From Parapedobacter lycopersici (GTDB lineage: Bacteria; Bacteroidota; Bacteroidia; Sphingobacteriales; Sphingobacteriaceae): a stretch of 64,000 nucleotides of DNA. The notes under the pieces were generated by a model. It did no database searches. It saw only the letters and a list, made by a program, of their open reading frames with translations, and was not told where the DNA came from. Below, in pieces: positions 9,453 to 20,100 of this stretch. The translations under genes and the position numbers were made by a program. Where the stretch lies: the NCBI RefSeq assembly GCF_024643285.1, contig NZ_JAMSLW010000003.1, positions 1-64,000 of the forward strand, given 5' to 3'. Position 1 is the stretch's first letter. Each line of letters opens with the position of its first letter.

Positions 9453-9720
9453 CTTGGTCTTTTTTCTCCAGGTAAAATGAAAAGGCAATGGTGCTCAAAA
9501 AGGCAATCAGCGCCAGAATCATGGCTACGTCCATAAAGGTGGACTGCTGCGTACTGATGCTGTATGCGGCAATGATACTCACCCCTATGGTAATGAGCAG
9601 GTCCAGCGCAATGACGCGGTCAACGATCGTCGGTCCCTTAAAAAGCCGGATAAATACCAACAACAGGGAGATCGCCAGAATGGGCAGGATTACGTAATCT
9701 ATGTATAAACTTAAACTCAT
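9445..9720 (-). CDS. mrpF: Na+/H+ antiporter subunit F
   Basis: A 91-residue protein with three transmembrane helices and the conserved GPTIVDRVIALD segment of MrpF/MnhF, followed by a short charged tail (EKKDQDD). It overlaps mrpE by 4 bases and mrpG by 8 bases, indicating translational coupling. In the Mrp complex it is an accessory subunit required for assembly and activity in the inner membrane. Confidence 0.94.
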   Translation of the reverse strand: MSLSLYIDYVILPILAISLLLVFIRLFKGPTIVDRVIALDLLITIGVSIIAAYSISTQQSTFMDVAMILALIAFLSTIAFSFYLEKKDQDD

Positions 9721-10193
9721 CGTATAATCTCCAATAGGCGCCTTTCAAATCCATTTTTTATCTGCCGGATGAATTGATCCTTATCTCTGAGGTACATGAC
9801 GTGGATATACAGTACCGTCCGGTCTTCGCTGATATCCATAATCAGGGTGCCGGGGGTAAGGGATATCACGGTGGAAAGCATATTGATCTCAAAATCGCTC
9901 CGTGCGGCCATGGGATACCGTACGATACCCGGCTGCATGAAGAACCGCGGGGTAATCACATCATACGCTACCTGCAGATTGGCTTTAACCAGTTCATAAA
10001 GAAAATACAGGATAAAGCCGATGATTTTGGGTACCCGGTTGAAATACCGTTGGTCGTCTTCGTTCCGGTTCATCAGCCATAGTATGAAGAAGCCCAGCAA
10101 GAACCCCAGGTAAAAATTGGAGAAATACAGTGAACCGGTAAGTGCGACCCAGATAAAGGCCAGCAAAAGATTCATTAAAAACTGTTTGACCAT
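9717..10193 (-). CDS. mrpE: Na+/H+ antiporter subunit E
   Basis: A 158-residue MrpE/MnhE protein with two N-terminal transmembrane helices (FLMNLLLAFIWVALTG; then FYLGFLLGFFILWLMN) and a cytoplasmic domain carrying the family segment STVISLTPGTLIMDI and the later YIHVMYLRD. It is separated from the mrpD stop by 17 bases and overlaps mrpF by 4 bases. It stabilises assembly of the large antiporter complex. Confidence 0.94.
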   Translation of the reverse strand: MVKQFLMNLLLAFIWVALTGSLYFSNFYLGFLLGFFILWLMNRNEDDQRYFNRVPKIIGFILYFLYELVKANLQVAYDVITPRFFMQPGIVRYPMAARSDFEINMLSTVISLTPGTLIMDISEDRTVLYIHVMYLRDKDQFIRQIKNGFERRLLEIIR

Positions 10194-10210
10194 GGCACGT
10201 TTTTTTGTGA

Positions 10211-11719
10211 CTAACTTTTACCCAATACTGCCCGGATATACGGGGTGGTATCCATCATTTCTGATGCAATGCGTTGCACCACCGCTGTAATGTTTTCAGC
10301 GCCTAGTCCGATATACAAAGATATAAATGCCAAAAAAGCGATGGGCGTAACCAGCAATGTTTTTTTTCCGATTCCCATCCGCTTGAAGCGGTCCTCGGGT
10401 GATGTGTCGTCCAGCGGGGCACGCTTCCAGAAAACATCGGCCCACATCCGGGAGACAACATACAGGGTGACCAGGCTGCCAATGATGATGGCTGCGATCA
10501 GTATGTACTGGCCGGTCATAAACCCGGCTTCAAATAAATAGATCTTGGGCCAGAAACCCGATAATGGCGGTATCCCGATCAACGAAAAGAGTACGATCGC
10601 GATCAACAGCGACAGCCGGGGGTATTCGGCGTACAACCCGCCCAGCTTTTCCATGTTCATGGTGCCCCGCTGCTGCCGAATCAGGCCGGCAATCAGAAAG
10701 AGGTTGGTCTTTATGATCATGTCGTGAAACAGGTAGAACAACGCACCCATCAGGGCAACTTCTGAAAACAAGCCCAAACCACCGATCATAAAACCGATAT
10801 GGCAGACAATCAGGTAGGAAAACATACGCCGGATATTCCGTTTGATGATGGCACCGAAACTACCGGTGAGTATGGTCAATACGGCCAGGATGATCAGTAG
10901 CGTACGGATAAAATCATCCGGGATAAAAATCAGGGTAAATACCCGGAATAAGGCATAAATACCAACTTTGGTCAGCAACCCGCCGAAGATGGCCGCGACG
11001 GCAGACGGCGGGGTATGGTACGACGATGGCAGCCAGAAATACAGTGGAAATACGGCTGATTTGATCCCAAAGCCCAGGATGAAAAAGATCGCTGTGACAT
11101 CGACCAGGATGCGGTGACCGACCAGGGGTACTTTCATCGCCAGGTCGGCCATGTTCAATGTCCCGGTAATTCCGTACAGCATACCGATCCCGGTCAGGAA
11201 AAAGGTAGAGGCCAGAATATTCAATGCCATGTATTTGACTGCCCCCTCGAGCTGTGCTTTTCGGCCGCCGAGGGTCAGCAGCACAAACGAGGAGATAATA
11301 ATGACCTCAAACCACACATACAGGTTGAAGATATCACCGGTGAGGAAAGCGCCGTTGAGGCCCATCAGCAAAAAGTGCAAAATGGGGAAATAGCCATATT
11401 GCATCCGTGCCCGCGCAACCCCAGCTGCGGAGAAGAGGGAAACCGCCAGCCCGGCAAAGGATGTGAGCAGCACCATGCTGCTGCTGAACACGTCGGCAAC
11501 GAATGTGATGCCAAACGGGGCTTCCCAATTAGCGGCCTGCATCACTAATATGCCGTTATTCCAGACCCGGGTAAACAACCCGATGGCGGCCAGCAGGACA
11601 ATAAAGCTCCCCGCAATGCTGATGATCCGTTGTGCAACGGTCCGCCGCCAGAAAAACAGCAACAGTACCGCCGTAAACAAATGCGCAATTACAGGCAATA
11701 TGAGGTAATTATTGATCAT
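10211..11719 (-). CDS. mrpD: Na+/H+ antiporter subunit D (complex I ND-like)
   Basis: A 502-residue, roughly 14-helix membrane protein homologous to the proton-pumping subunits NuoM/NuoN of complex I. The conserved Glu in the fifth helix (WFEVIIISSF) and the Lys-containing broken helices (FGIKSAVFPLYFWLPSSYH and GGLLTKVGIYALFR) are present, so the ion-translocation channel looks intact. It overlaps mrpC by 4 bases. Length and residues agree with functional MrpD. Confidence 0.96.
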   Translation of the reverse strand: MINNYLILPVIAHLFTAVLLLFFWRRTVAQRIISIAGSFIVLLAAIGLFTRVWNNGILVMQAANWEAPFGITFVADVFSSSMVLLTSFAGLAVSLFSAAGVARARMQYGYFPILHFLLMGLNGAFLTGDIFNLYVWFEVIIISSFVLLTLGGRKAQLEGAVKYMALNILASTFFLTGIGMLYGITGTLNMADLAMKVPLVGHRILVDVTAIFFILGFGIKSAVFPLYFWLPSSYHTPPSAVAAIFGGLLTKVGIYALFRVFTLIFIPDDFIRTLLIILAVLTILTGSFGAIIKRNIRRMFSYLIVCHIGFMIGGLGLFSEVALMGALFYLFHDMIIKTNLFLIAGLIRQQRGTMNMEKLGGLYAEYPRLSLLIAIVLFSLIGIPPLSGFWPKIYLFEAGFMTGQYILIAAIIIGSLVTLYVVSRMWADVFWKRAPLDDTSPEDRFKRMGIGKKTLLVTPIAFLAFISLYIGLGAENITAVVQRIASEMMDTTPYIRAVLGKS

Positions 11720-12072
11720 ATATCTTCGTCTTCCGGGGTATTCAAATCATCAAGGTCGTCTGAATTAATCAGCACGTATACGCGTTTCAACAATACAATA
11801 GCAAACGACTGGATGCCGAAACCGATGACAATGGCGGTCAGGATCAACGCCTGCGGGATGGGGTCCGCGTAAATGTCGGTAAAGACCTTGGCGGCTTCGT
11901 CGATGACGGGCGGCTGCCCTTTGGTGATCCGGCCCAGCAGGAAAATAAGAATGTTTGCTCCATTACCGAGCAGCATGATGCCAAGCAGTAATTTGACCAT
12001 ACTCCGCCGGAACAGCATGTAAATGCCTGCCGCATAGAGTAATCCCATCAAGATGACCAACAAGATTTCCAT
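11716..12072 (-). CDS. mrpC: Na+/H+ antiporter subunit C (NuoK-like)
   Basis: A 118-residue, three-helix subunit homologous to NuoK, with the signature LLLGIMLLGNGANILIFLLG and DPIPQALILTAIVIGFG. An upstream ATG at 12126 would lengthen it, but the 18 extra residues are polar and overlap mrpB, so the ATG at 12072 (MEILLVILMG) is preferred. It leaves a 4-base gap after mrpB. An acidic tail (DDLDDLNTPEDEDI) ends the protein. Confidence 0.94.
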   Translation of the reverse strand: MEILLVILMGLLYAAGIYMLFRRSMVKLLLGIMLLGNGANILIFLLGRITKGQPPVIDEAAKVFTDIYADPIPQALILTAIVIGFGIQSFAIVLLKRVYVLINSDDLDDLNTPEDEDI

Positions 12073-12076
12073 ACAA

Positions 12077-12490
12077 TCACTCGTTATATTGGGTAATGGT
12101 AAACAATATGGTGAGGACGACGCCAATCACCACCAGGTAAACCCCTAAATCGAAAAACAGTGCGGATCCCACCATTCCGATTACCGGTATCGGTTCATCG
12201 ATCCAAAGTCCGGTCATGACAGGCAGTCCGAGCAATACAGGAGCGAACATGCTGAGCGTAGCCAGAGCCAGCCCAGCGGGAATCAGCACGGCGGGATGGT
12301 ACCGCATCAGTTTCAGTGTGTTTTCAGTACCGTATGTAAACCCATGCAGGACAAAAGCGATGGAGGCGATGAGCCCGCCAACAAAACCACCGCCGGGATG
12401 GTAGTGTCCGCGTAAAAGGATGAACACGGAAAACAGCAACAATATTGGAAGCAGGTAACTGGTGGCGGTTTTTAAAATCGTACTTTTCAT
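12077..12490 (-). CDS. mrpB: Na+/H+ antiporter subunit B
   Basis: A 137-residue membrane protein of four helices containing the MrpB/MnhB pattern [20 protein letters not shown] in the first half and [16 protein letters not shown] near the end. It starts 2 bases after the mrpA stop. It is a core subunit of the Mrp antiporter. Confidence 0.95.
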   Translation of the reverse strand: MKSTILKTATSYLLPILLLFSVFILLRGHYHPGGGFVGGLIASIAFVLHGFTYGTENTLKLMRYHPAVLIPAGLALATLSMFAPVLLGLPVMTGLWIDEPIPVIGMVGSALFFDLGVYLVVIGVVLTILFTITQYNE

Positions 12491-12492
12491 AG

Positions 12493-14802
12493 TTACTCCT
12501 TTTCAGTGGCCCGTAATCTTAATTTCAATAAGCTGTATACGCCGATGGCGGCGATGCTGAGTACGACAATTTCGAACATGGTATCAAACCCCCTGAAATC
12601 TACCAGGATTACATTTACCACGTTTTTGCCCTTTGCCAGCACATACGCATTATCGCCGTAATAGTTGCTGACCTCTGTACGGATAGGTTCACTGAGTACC
12701 AGGAGACCGATCAGGGAGATGATACAGCCGAATAGGGTGGCAATGATGCCATCCCTGATCTTGACGCTGTTGTTGGCAAAATTGAGAAACGGCGGGAGCC
12801 TGAATAACACCAGTACAAAGAGTACAACGGTGAGGGTATCAATCGTAAACTGTGTCATTGCTAAGTCCGGCGCACTGTAAAAAACAAACATCAGGCAGAT
12901 GCAATAGCCGACAACACTGGTTGCCGCGACGGCAGTAAGCCGCGAGGAGGTGGTAACGGACAAGTACAGGCCACCAACCAGGATTGCGCCAACGACAAGC
13001 TCATAGATGCTGACCGGCGACACGGTACCCAGGTCGATGACAATTCCATCGGCCGTAAGCAGCCGGAAGGCGAGCAGCAGGATGGCGAAAACCACGATCC
13101 GCAATAAGTACACCCGGAGGTAACCGTTATGCATGGTATTGGTATACCATACCGACAACTTGATGATACTGCGATAAAGCCTGCGGAACAGCTGTTCAGG
13201 CGACAAAGCATTAAAACGTGTCAGTGCCGACAGGCGCTGCTCCGACGGTTTCCGTACCCAGTAAAGCAGCGCTCCCAATGCCAGCGTTACCCCGCTTAAC
13301 AGTAACACGAGGTTAAATCCGTGCCAGATTTTCAGGGGGGCTACGGTAGTCAGCCGGGTCATCGATTGTGCGGCGGGATGGAGCAGCACTTCACCTATCC
13401 ACGCGGGAAAACAGCCGAACAGTACACCCAGGAGGCTCAGGAGCACCGGAGGGATCCAGAGCAGTCCATGGGGCAGGTGCACCCCTTTAAACTGCTGCGG
13501 GAGTGATCCCGCAAATGGCTTAATGCCTGCCAGAAAGCCGGCATACAGCAGGAAGATGTTGGTTAATACCGCCACGGCAGTAAGTACAAAACGTAATATG
13601 CCCGGTGAATGGAGTGTAGCCTCATAAATGAGGTCTTTGCCAATAAAGCCGAAAGTGAGCGGCAGACCGGCGCTCGACAATGCCGCCAGCAGTCCGCCGA
13701 TCGCCAACGGGAGCATGACGTGGCGCAATCCCGCGAGCTTTGTGACATCACGGGTGCCGGTCTCGTGGTCAATGATACCCGTGGTTAAAAACAGGGAAGC
13801 TTTGTAGAGGGCGTGGACGAGGATAAAGACCGATGCAGCCACTAATGACTCCGGCGTGCCGATACCGATAAGGAACACTAAAATACCCAACGCAGCGATG
13901 GTGGAGTAAGCCAATATCCCCTTAAGGTCGGTGCGGAAGATGGAATGAAACGCGCTGTACAGCATAGTGACCCCGCCTACGATCAGCAACGTATACTGCC
14001 AGTAATCGCTGCCTCCCAGCACAGGCGAGAACCTGGCCAGCAGGTAAACACCTGCTTTGACCATGGTGGCCGAATGCAGGTAAGCCGATATCGGGGTTGG
14101 TGCCTTCATGGCCCCCGGTAGCCAGAAATGAAATGGAAACTGGGCAGATTTGGTAAATGCGCCCGCAAAGACCAGCAGCAGGATTAACCCGTACAATGCA
14201 TGGTTTTTCAGTCGTTCGGCGTTATCCGCCATTTCCTGTATGGAATAACTGCCGGACAGGTGCCCCATTAAGATCAACCCGGCCATCAGCAGCAAGCCCC
14301 CGCCCCCGGTAACTGCCAGGGCAATTAATGCGCTCTTCCGCGATACGGGATCGTCGTTGTTGAAACCGATGAGAAAAAACGAACTGATGCTGGTCAGTTC
14401 CCAGAAGATAAATAACAACAGGATATTATCGGATAACACCAATCCCAGCATGGATGCCATAAATAGACTCAGGTAGGCATAAAAGCGATCGAGGTAAGGG
14501 TGTCCTTTGAGGTAAGATGAGGCATATAGAAAAACAAGCGACCCAATACCGGTAATCAGCAGGCTGAACAGCAATGCCAGGCCGTCGAGGTGAAAATCCA
14601 GGTTAATTCCCATGGAAGGCACCCATGGATAATGAAAAGAAACAGGTAATCCGGACCGGATAACCGGAATGTAACTGAGAAAATACAAAAATAAGCTGAT
14701 TGGCAGTAATGAAACTGCTATTGCTGCCTGCTGCCTGAAGAATTTACCGAAAGGAATAAACAAAATGGAAACGATCAGGCCTGCAAGTACTGCTATCAGC
14801 AT
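12493..14802 (-). CDS. mrpA: Na+/H+ antiporter subunit A (NuoL-like, with DUF4040/MbhE C-terminus)
   Basis: A 769-residue protein with the NuoL-type core (about 1-500, conserved Glu135 in [12 protein letters not shown] and Lys in [19 protein letters not shown] and [14 protein letters not shown]). It is followed by the MrpA-specific C-terminal DUF4040 (about 600-670, [15 protein letters not shown]) and MbhE-like (about 680-765, [13 protein letters not shown]) parts. It leads a seven-gene operon in the canonical A-to-G order, making a complete hetero-oligomeric Na+(K+)/H+ antiporter for pH and sodium homeostasis. The Na+ gradient it makes could energise Na+-coupled carriers such as the neighbouring BASS protein (inference). 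Confidence 0.97.
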   Translation of the reverse strand: MLIAVLAGLIVSILFIPFGKFFRQQAAIAVSLLPISLFLYFLSYIPVIRSGLPVSFHYPWVPSMGINLDFHLDGLALLFSLLITGIGSLVFLYASSYLKGHPYLDRFYAYLSLFMASMLGLVLSDNILLLFIFWELTSISSFFLIGFNNDDPVSRKSALIALAVTGGGGLLLMAGLILMGHLSGSYSIQEMADNAERLKNHALYGLILLLVFAGAFTKSAQFPFHFWLPGAMKAPTPISAYLHSATMVKAGVYLLARFSPVLGGSDYWQYTLLIVGGVTMLYSAFHSIFRTDLKGILAYSTIAALGILVFLIGIGTPESLVAASVFILVHALYKASLFLTTGIIDHETGTRDVTKLAGLRHVMLPLAIGGLLAALSSAGLPLTFGFIGKDLIYEATLHSPGILRFVLTAVAVLTNIFLLYAGFLAGIKPFAGSLPQQFKGVHLPHGLLWIPPVLLSLLGVLFGCFPAWIGEVLLHPAAQSMTRLTTVAPLKIWHGFNLVLLLSGVTLALGALLYWVRKPSEQRLSALTRFNALSPEQLFRRLYRSIIKLSVWYTNTMHNGYLRVYLLRIVVFAILLLAFRLLTADGIVIDLGTVSPVSIYELVVGAILVGGLYLSVTTSSRLTAVAATSVVGYCICLMFVFYSAPDLAMTQFTIDTLTVVLFVLVLFRLPPFLNFANNSVKIRDGIIATLFGCIISLIGLLVLSEPIRTEVSNYYGDNAYVLAKGKNVVNVILVDFRGFDTMFEIVVLSIAAIGVYSLLKLRLRATEKE

Positions 14803-15159
14803 TCGATACTTAATTTAATGTTGAAAGGGCACTAAAATAGGTAAATTTCGCGAAAATCCGTTAGGAAATGGAGATAAAAGGCGAAATTTTGTCCAATTAA
14901 CAAATAAGTTGCTTGCAATAATTTTTTGATTATATGGCTTTGATTACTACCTTTGACCATTCCGATTATAGCCTGATGTGATTACAGGCGGTTGAACTTG
15001 TCGGTCTTTGTTCATATTTATTTGTGCTATTTCCCATTCATTGCGTTTGCATCGCCCAAGTGAAAGCAAATGCATGAACGTCACGTGCGATTTACCCCAA
15101 CTACAGCGATTCCAGATGGCTGTGATACGTCCAATAAATTATTAAATGGAAGAAGATAC
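14803..15159. other. Divergent intergenic region between mrpA and an ECF sigma gene
   Basis: 357 bases separate the divergent mrpA and sigma-factor genes. The plus strand holds a good Bacteroidota promoter (listed separately). No convincing TAnnTTTG box was found for mrpA; the nearest is TATTTTAG on the minus strand (14832-14839) with no partner at -33. An in-frame ATG at 15070 could extend the sigma factor, but the extra 30 residues resemble nothing in the family. Confidence 0.6.
14925..14955 (+). promoter_or_regulatory. Bacteroidota-type housekeeping promoter upstream of ECF sigma gene
   Basis: TTTG at 14925-14928 and TACCTTTG at 14948-14955 are separated by exactly 19 bases, matching the Bacteroidota -33/-7 consensus TTTG-N19-TAnnTTTG. 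Transcription would begin near 14961, giving a leader of about 200 bases before the ATG at 15160. Confidence 0.65.
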
Positions 15160-15687
15160 ATGTTGTCGGTAGAAAAATTATTTAAAGAGTACTATACCCG
15201 CCTTTGTCATTTTGCCTGGCAGTTATTAAACGATAAGGATGCGGCAGAGGATGTGGTACAGGATGCTTTTATGGTCTACTGGAATAATCGGGAAACGATT
15301 ATTGATAACGATGTAGCGATTAAGAATTTTCTATATGCCGCGGTCCGCAACGCCTGCTATAACGTGGTCCGCAGGGAGAAAGTAACACAGCGTTTCCAGC
15401 TGCTTCATCAAATAGAAGAATTGGAGGAATCCCAGGTGTTGGCCAATATCATCCGCTCGGAAGTGATGGTGGAGATCTACGGGATTATGCAGTCGATGCC
15501 GGCTGGATGCCAGGAGGTCTTTCGGCTGGGTTACCTGGAAGGGCTGTCAAACACGGAAATTGCCGAGCAGCTGGATATTAGCGTAAACACGGTGAAGACA
15601 CAAAAACAGCGTGGATTAAAGCTGGTGAAAGGCAAACTCAACCCCGAGCTGTTTACGTTGCTGCTGCTATTCCTTGTCGGAAAATAA
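15160..15687 (+). CDS. ECF RNA polymerase sigma factor (FecI-like, SusCD-linked)
   Basis: A 175-residue extracytoplasmic-function sigma factor. Region 2 is visible as FAWQLLNDKDAAEDVVQDAF with VYWNNRETI, and region 4 as a helix-turn-helix, LSNTEIAEQLDISVNTVKTQ. I start it at 15160 (MLSVEKLFKEYYTRL) because homologues begin a few residues before region 2; an in-frame ATG at 15070 is a longer alternative. The FecR anti-sigma gene follows after 112 bases, then SusC with an STN domain. This is the standard trans-envelope signalling cassette in which ligand-loaded SusC releases the sigma factor through FecR. It probably controls the SusCD operon at 17136 and perhaps the catabolic island beyond. 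Confidence 0.93.
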   Translation: MLSVEKLFKEYYTRLCHFAWQLLNDKDAAEDVVQDAFMVYWNNRETIIDNDVAIKNFLYAAVRNACYNVVRREKVTQRFQLLHQIEELEESQVLANIIRSEVMVEIYGIMQSMPAGCQEVFRLGYLEGLSNTEIAEQLDISVNTVKTQKQRGLKLVKGKLNPELFTLLLLFLVGK

Positions 15688-15799
15688 ATTTCATTTTTTT
15701 GTCACCCCGATTTTCACTTTTGGTTTCTTTACTCATACCAATAAGACCGCCATTTCGGTATAACGGTTAAAAATAGGCATAAAAGGCTAATAGGTAGCT

Positions 15800-16957
15800 A
15801 TGAAACTCAATCAATACCAGGTTGCTGTGCTGATCAGCAAGTATCTTCGGAATGACATTTCCGAGGAGGACCATATGGTATTGGAGCAATGGCTGGACGA
15901 GAAGGAGGAAAACCGCCTGTTACTGGAATCGTTCCGCAATGGTACGCATGAGGTCCAGCATGATATGGATTTTATCCGTTCACTGGATGCCGAGACGGCA
16001 TGGGAATCTTTTGAGGAACGTGTTCAGCAGCGACGCTGGAAACGGATGATGCGGTATGTGGGTTACGCCGCAGCTATTGTGGTTGTTGCCGGTCTGGCAA
16101 TCTGGAAGTTTCTTCCAGGATCGTCCGATGCGGACGATGCGCAGACAGCGAATGTGTTCCATAACGACGTGGCCCCGGGAAGTAACAAAGCCCAGCTGAC
16201 ACTTTCCGACGGCAGTACCGTTGATCTGGAGACCTATATTAATGGCCTGCAGGAGCAGGATGGTACGGCAATTACGGGGAGCGACGGGCAGCTTACCTAT
16301 TCGACACCGGGTGATGCGGCAAACGAACTGATATATAACACCCTGGTGATCCCGAAAGCAGGTACCTACCAGCTCACGTTATCGGACGGCACTAAAGTGT
16401 GGCTGAATGCGATGTCTGAACTGCGTTTTCCGGTTCAGTTTGGTGGAAAGGAACGGCGGGTGTATCTAAAGGGAGAAGCCTATTTTGAAGTGGCACACGA
16501 TGCCGGACGGCCATTCCGGGTGGCGGTTAACGATACCGAAGTGGAAGTGCTGGGTACCCATTTCAATATTAATTCCTACGCCCAGGTGACCACCACGCTT
16601 GTTGAGGGTTCGGTAAAGATATACAAAGAGGAGGAAGAGCAGTTGCTGACACCGGGGCAGGAAGCCAAGGTAGGGGAACATATTTCGGTTTATAAAGCGA
16701 ATATGGATAAGGTAATTGCTTGGAAGAACGGTGATTTTTATTTTAAGAGCGACAATATGGTCGAAATCATGGAACAGCTGTCGCGCTGGTATGATATTGA
16801 GGTGAATTACCGGGGGAATATCCCCCTGAACGCGGGATACAATGGGAGTATTTCGCGGAACGTGAATTTATCTGAGGTATTGGAAATGCTGACTTTTGCG
16901 AGTGGTGCCCTGTTTTCCATTGATCAGAAACAGGTGTCCGTAACATTTAACAAATAG
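15800..16957 (+). CDS. FecR-family anti-sigma factor
   Basis: A 385-residue inner-membrane regulator. It has a cytoplasmic N-terminal domain (about 1-80), one transmembrane helix (VGYAAAIVVVAGLAIW, about 87-102), a periplasmic FecR domain (about 195-300, with LSDGTKVWLNAMSELRFP and VLGTHFNINSY) and a C-terminal DUF4974/STN-like domain (about 315-383, DFYFKSDNMVEIMEQLSRWY). It would hold the upstream ECF sigma factor and receive the signal from the STN domain of the SusC encoded at 17136. It is separated from that SusC by 178 bases that contain a G/C hairpin. Confidence 0.94.
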   Translation: MKLNQYQVAVLISKYLRNDISEEDHMVLEQWLDEKEENRLLLESFRNGTHEVQHDMDFIRSLDAETAWESFEERVQQRRWKRMMRYVGYAAAIVVVAGLAIWKFLPGSSDADDAQTANVFHNDVAPGSNKAQLTLSDGSTVDLETYINGLQEQDGTAITGSDGQLTYSTPGDAANELIYNTLVIPKAGTYQLTLSDGTKVWLNAMSELRFPVQFGGKERRVYLKGEAYFEVAHDAGRPFRVAVNDTEVEVLGTHFNINSYAQVTTTLVEGSVKIYKEEEEQLLTPGQEAKVGEHISVYKANMDKVIAWKNGDFYFKSDNMVEIMEQLSRWYDIEVNYRGNIPLNAGYNGSISRNVNLSEVLEMLTFASGALFSIDQKQVSVTFNK

Positions 16958-17036
16958 ATAGATTATAAATTTTAACCAACTATTAACACGATGATGAGAC
17001 AAACCTACCATTATCCCAAATAGCCGGCAAAAAAGA

Positions 17037-17059
17037 CGGGGGTGTTAGCCGCACCCCCG
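17037..17059 (+). terminator. Hairpin between fecR and susC (terminator or attenuator)
   Basis: Perfect 8-base stem (cgggggtg with cacccccg) and 7-base loop, 79 bases after the fecR stop and 77 before susC. It lacks a long U-run. A ten-codon open frame (ATG at 16991, MMRQTYHYPK, stop at 17021) lies immediately upstream. A comparable hairpin occupies the same position in the second cassette (47022-47049). Confidence 0.6.
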
Positions 17060-17135
17060 AGCAATAGCTAAGGCTAAAAGTAACTGAATGTTGTTCAAAA
17101 TCAACTTATTAAATTAACCTTAAGTATGTAAAGGT

Positions 17136-20100
17136 ATGCAATACTTTTTATTTGACAAAAAATCGAAAACACATCCAAACCTTTCGATTTTCACTAAAAT
17201 ACTACTGACCATGAAAATGACTTTTGTTCTGTTGTTGCTGGTCACTGCCGTGCAGGCAGAAGGTATAGCACAGAAAGTCACTGTTTCTTTCAACAATGCG
17301 AAGATCGAACAGGTTTTTAAAGAACTGCGGAAGCAAACGAACTACCGCTTTTTCTACAGCGATGAGGTAGCCGAAAAGGCCGCCCCGATCAGCTTAAATG
17401 TGAAAGACGCGGACATTCGGGGCGTGCTTGACCAGATTATGGAAGAGCAGGACCTTTCGATGCGCTACCGGATCATCGGCGGAACGGTAACCATTAACCT
17501 GGCACCGCGCAAACTTGCGGTAACAGCAAATGAACCTGCAGCGGAAGAAGTGGTTCAGCAGACCATTACGGGTACTGTTAAAGGAGCAGACGGTGAAACG
17601 CTTGGCCAGGCCAGTGTGGTAGTGAAAGCTGATCCGCAGAACCGTGGTACACGCACCGATGAGCAGGGACAATTCTCTTTAGCTGTGCCTCCTAATGCCA
17701 TATTGGTGGTGTCGTACATTGGTTATGTAACCAAAGAGGTGACCGTAACCGGAACCCAGCCCTTGGAAATCGTACTCGAAAGCGACGATAATGTATTGGG
17801 TGAGGTGGTTGTTGCCGCATTGGGTATCAACCGGGAGCGCCGTACACTGAACTATTCCAGTGCTGAAGTAAGCGGTTCTGCATTTACCGAAGCACGTGAA
17901 AACAACGTTGCCAGTGCATTGAGCGGTAAAATTGCCGGTGTGGACGCTTCGCAGATTGCTTCCGGACCCGGTGGTTCCAGCCGTGTCGTTATCCGCGGTA
18001 ACGGCTCCCTGAACAGTAACCAGCAGCCGTTATACGTGGTAAATGGTATTCCGATTAATTCATCCAATAAGGGCGGTGGTACAAATACAACAGGCCTTAA
18101 TATTGACCGTGGGGATGCAATTTCCAGCATCAACCCGGATGATATCGAATCGATTACCGTACTGAAGAGTGGTGCTGCTGCTGCACTTTATGGCAGCCAG
18201 GCGGCAAATGGGGTTATCCTCATTACCACTAAAAAAGGTACGGCACGCCAGGGCATCGGTGTCGAATTCCGTTCGAACACCATGATCGGTACACCGACGG
18301 ATTACCCGAACTACCAATACCAATACGGTTCCGGTAATGACGGGGTTAAACCGGCCACCCAAACGGCAGCATTGAGCGCCGGCCGTCTATCTTACGGTGC
18401 ACCGGTGGATGGATCCATGGTGGTTCAGTTCGATGGCGTGGAACGTCCATATTCACCGGTGAATGTAAAAGACAATATTAAAAGTTTTTACCGCCCAAGC
18501 GTGGACGTAACCAACTCGTTGGCGTTCAGCGGTGGTTCTGAAGCGATCAACTTCCGTCTGTCGTTGTCCGACCTGCGCTCACAGGCGCAGACACCTAACT
18601 CTACCTTTAAAAGGAAGACAGGTAACCTGAGCCTGCAATCCAAATTGGGAAAAAATGATTTCCTGCAATTGGAATCAACCCTGCAGTACAACAAGGAAGA
18701 CCGGGATAACGTAGCGGGTGTAGGTTACGCGGAACGGAACCCATCTTGGGCAGTTTACTTGCTTGGTAATACCGTGGACATCAACTCGCTGGCCCCGGGC
18801 TACGATGCGAATGGCAACGAGACACCATGGAACCCGGTTCCTGCAGCACCAAACCCTTGGTTTTTAGTAAACAAAACCGGTAACAGCGACGATCGTCAGC
18901 GGTTCATCGGCCAGTTCAGCGCGCAGGTTAACTTCATGGACAATCTGTATGCACGGGGTACCATTGCCCGCGACTGGATGTCTATTGATTACATGGATTA
19001 CATGCCGATTGGTACAGGCTTTACACCACAAGGATTGCTGAATACTGAGCAGGAGCAAAGCTCTAAGACCAACTACCTCGGTATTCTAAACTATACTTCT
19101 GATTTTTCAGATGATTTCGGATTTACGGCAATGGTAGGTGGCAACATGGAGCGTAACGCGACTACGGTAAGCCAGATTGGCGGTGAGCGATTCATTGTTC
19201 CTAATTTCATCAGCTACACCAACCTGTCTATTCTGGACAATCCCTTCCGCAGTGATGTGGAGTGGGGAACGAATTCCGTATTTGGTAGCTTGGATGTGAA
19301 TTACAAAAGCTTCCTGAACCTAACATTTACGGGTCGTCAGGATTGGTTCTCTACCCTGAACAAGGGAAATAACTCGATTTTCTATCCTTCGGTTGGTGCG
19401 AGCGTGATTCTTTCGGATATCATCGATATGCCGTGGAACATGAACTTCCTGAAACTTCGGGGTAACTGGGCACAGGTAGGTAGTTCCAACGTGAATCCGG
19501 GTGACGTAATCCGTACGTACGAGATCCGTACCGGTGGATTCAACGGGATTCCTGTACAGGATGCACCGAGTGACCTGATTGACCTGACGCTGCAACCGTT
19601 GACGGTAACAACCAGCGAAGGTGGTTTTGAAATGCAGTTCTATAACAACCGGTTAGGCATTGACGCAACCTACTACAGCCGGGTAACGACGAACGACATC
19701 CTGCGTCCGAATATCTCCGCTACCAGCGGCTTTACTTCCGGGTTTATTAATGCCGGTAAGATTACCAACAAAGGGGTGGAGCTGGCCTTACGCGGAACGC
19801 CGATCAGCAAAGAAAACTTCAGCTGGAACGTGAGCTATAACTTTGCTTACAACCTGAGTGAGATTGTTGACCTGGCACCCGGACTTGATTTTGTAACCGT
19901 TGGGTCCAGTATTTCCAACGCTGTCCGTATCATCAATGCTGTTGGCCTGCCTTATGGTACCGTGCGGGGCTGGAAATTACTGAAAGACGAGCAGGGTCGT
20001 CAGGTCTTTAACTCCGCCAGCGGCTATGAACAACGCGTGGAAGGTGATCTTGGTATAGCTAACCCGCCATACATGATGGGCTTACACAACCAGTTCCGCT

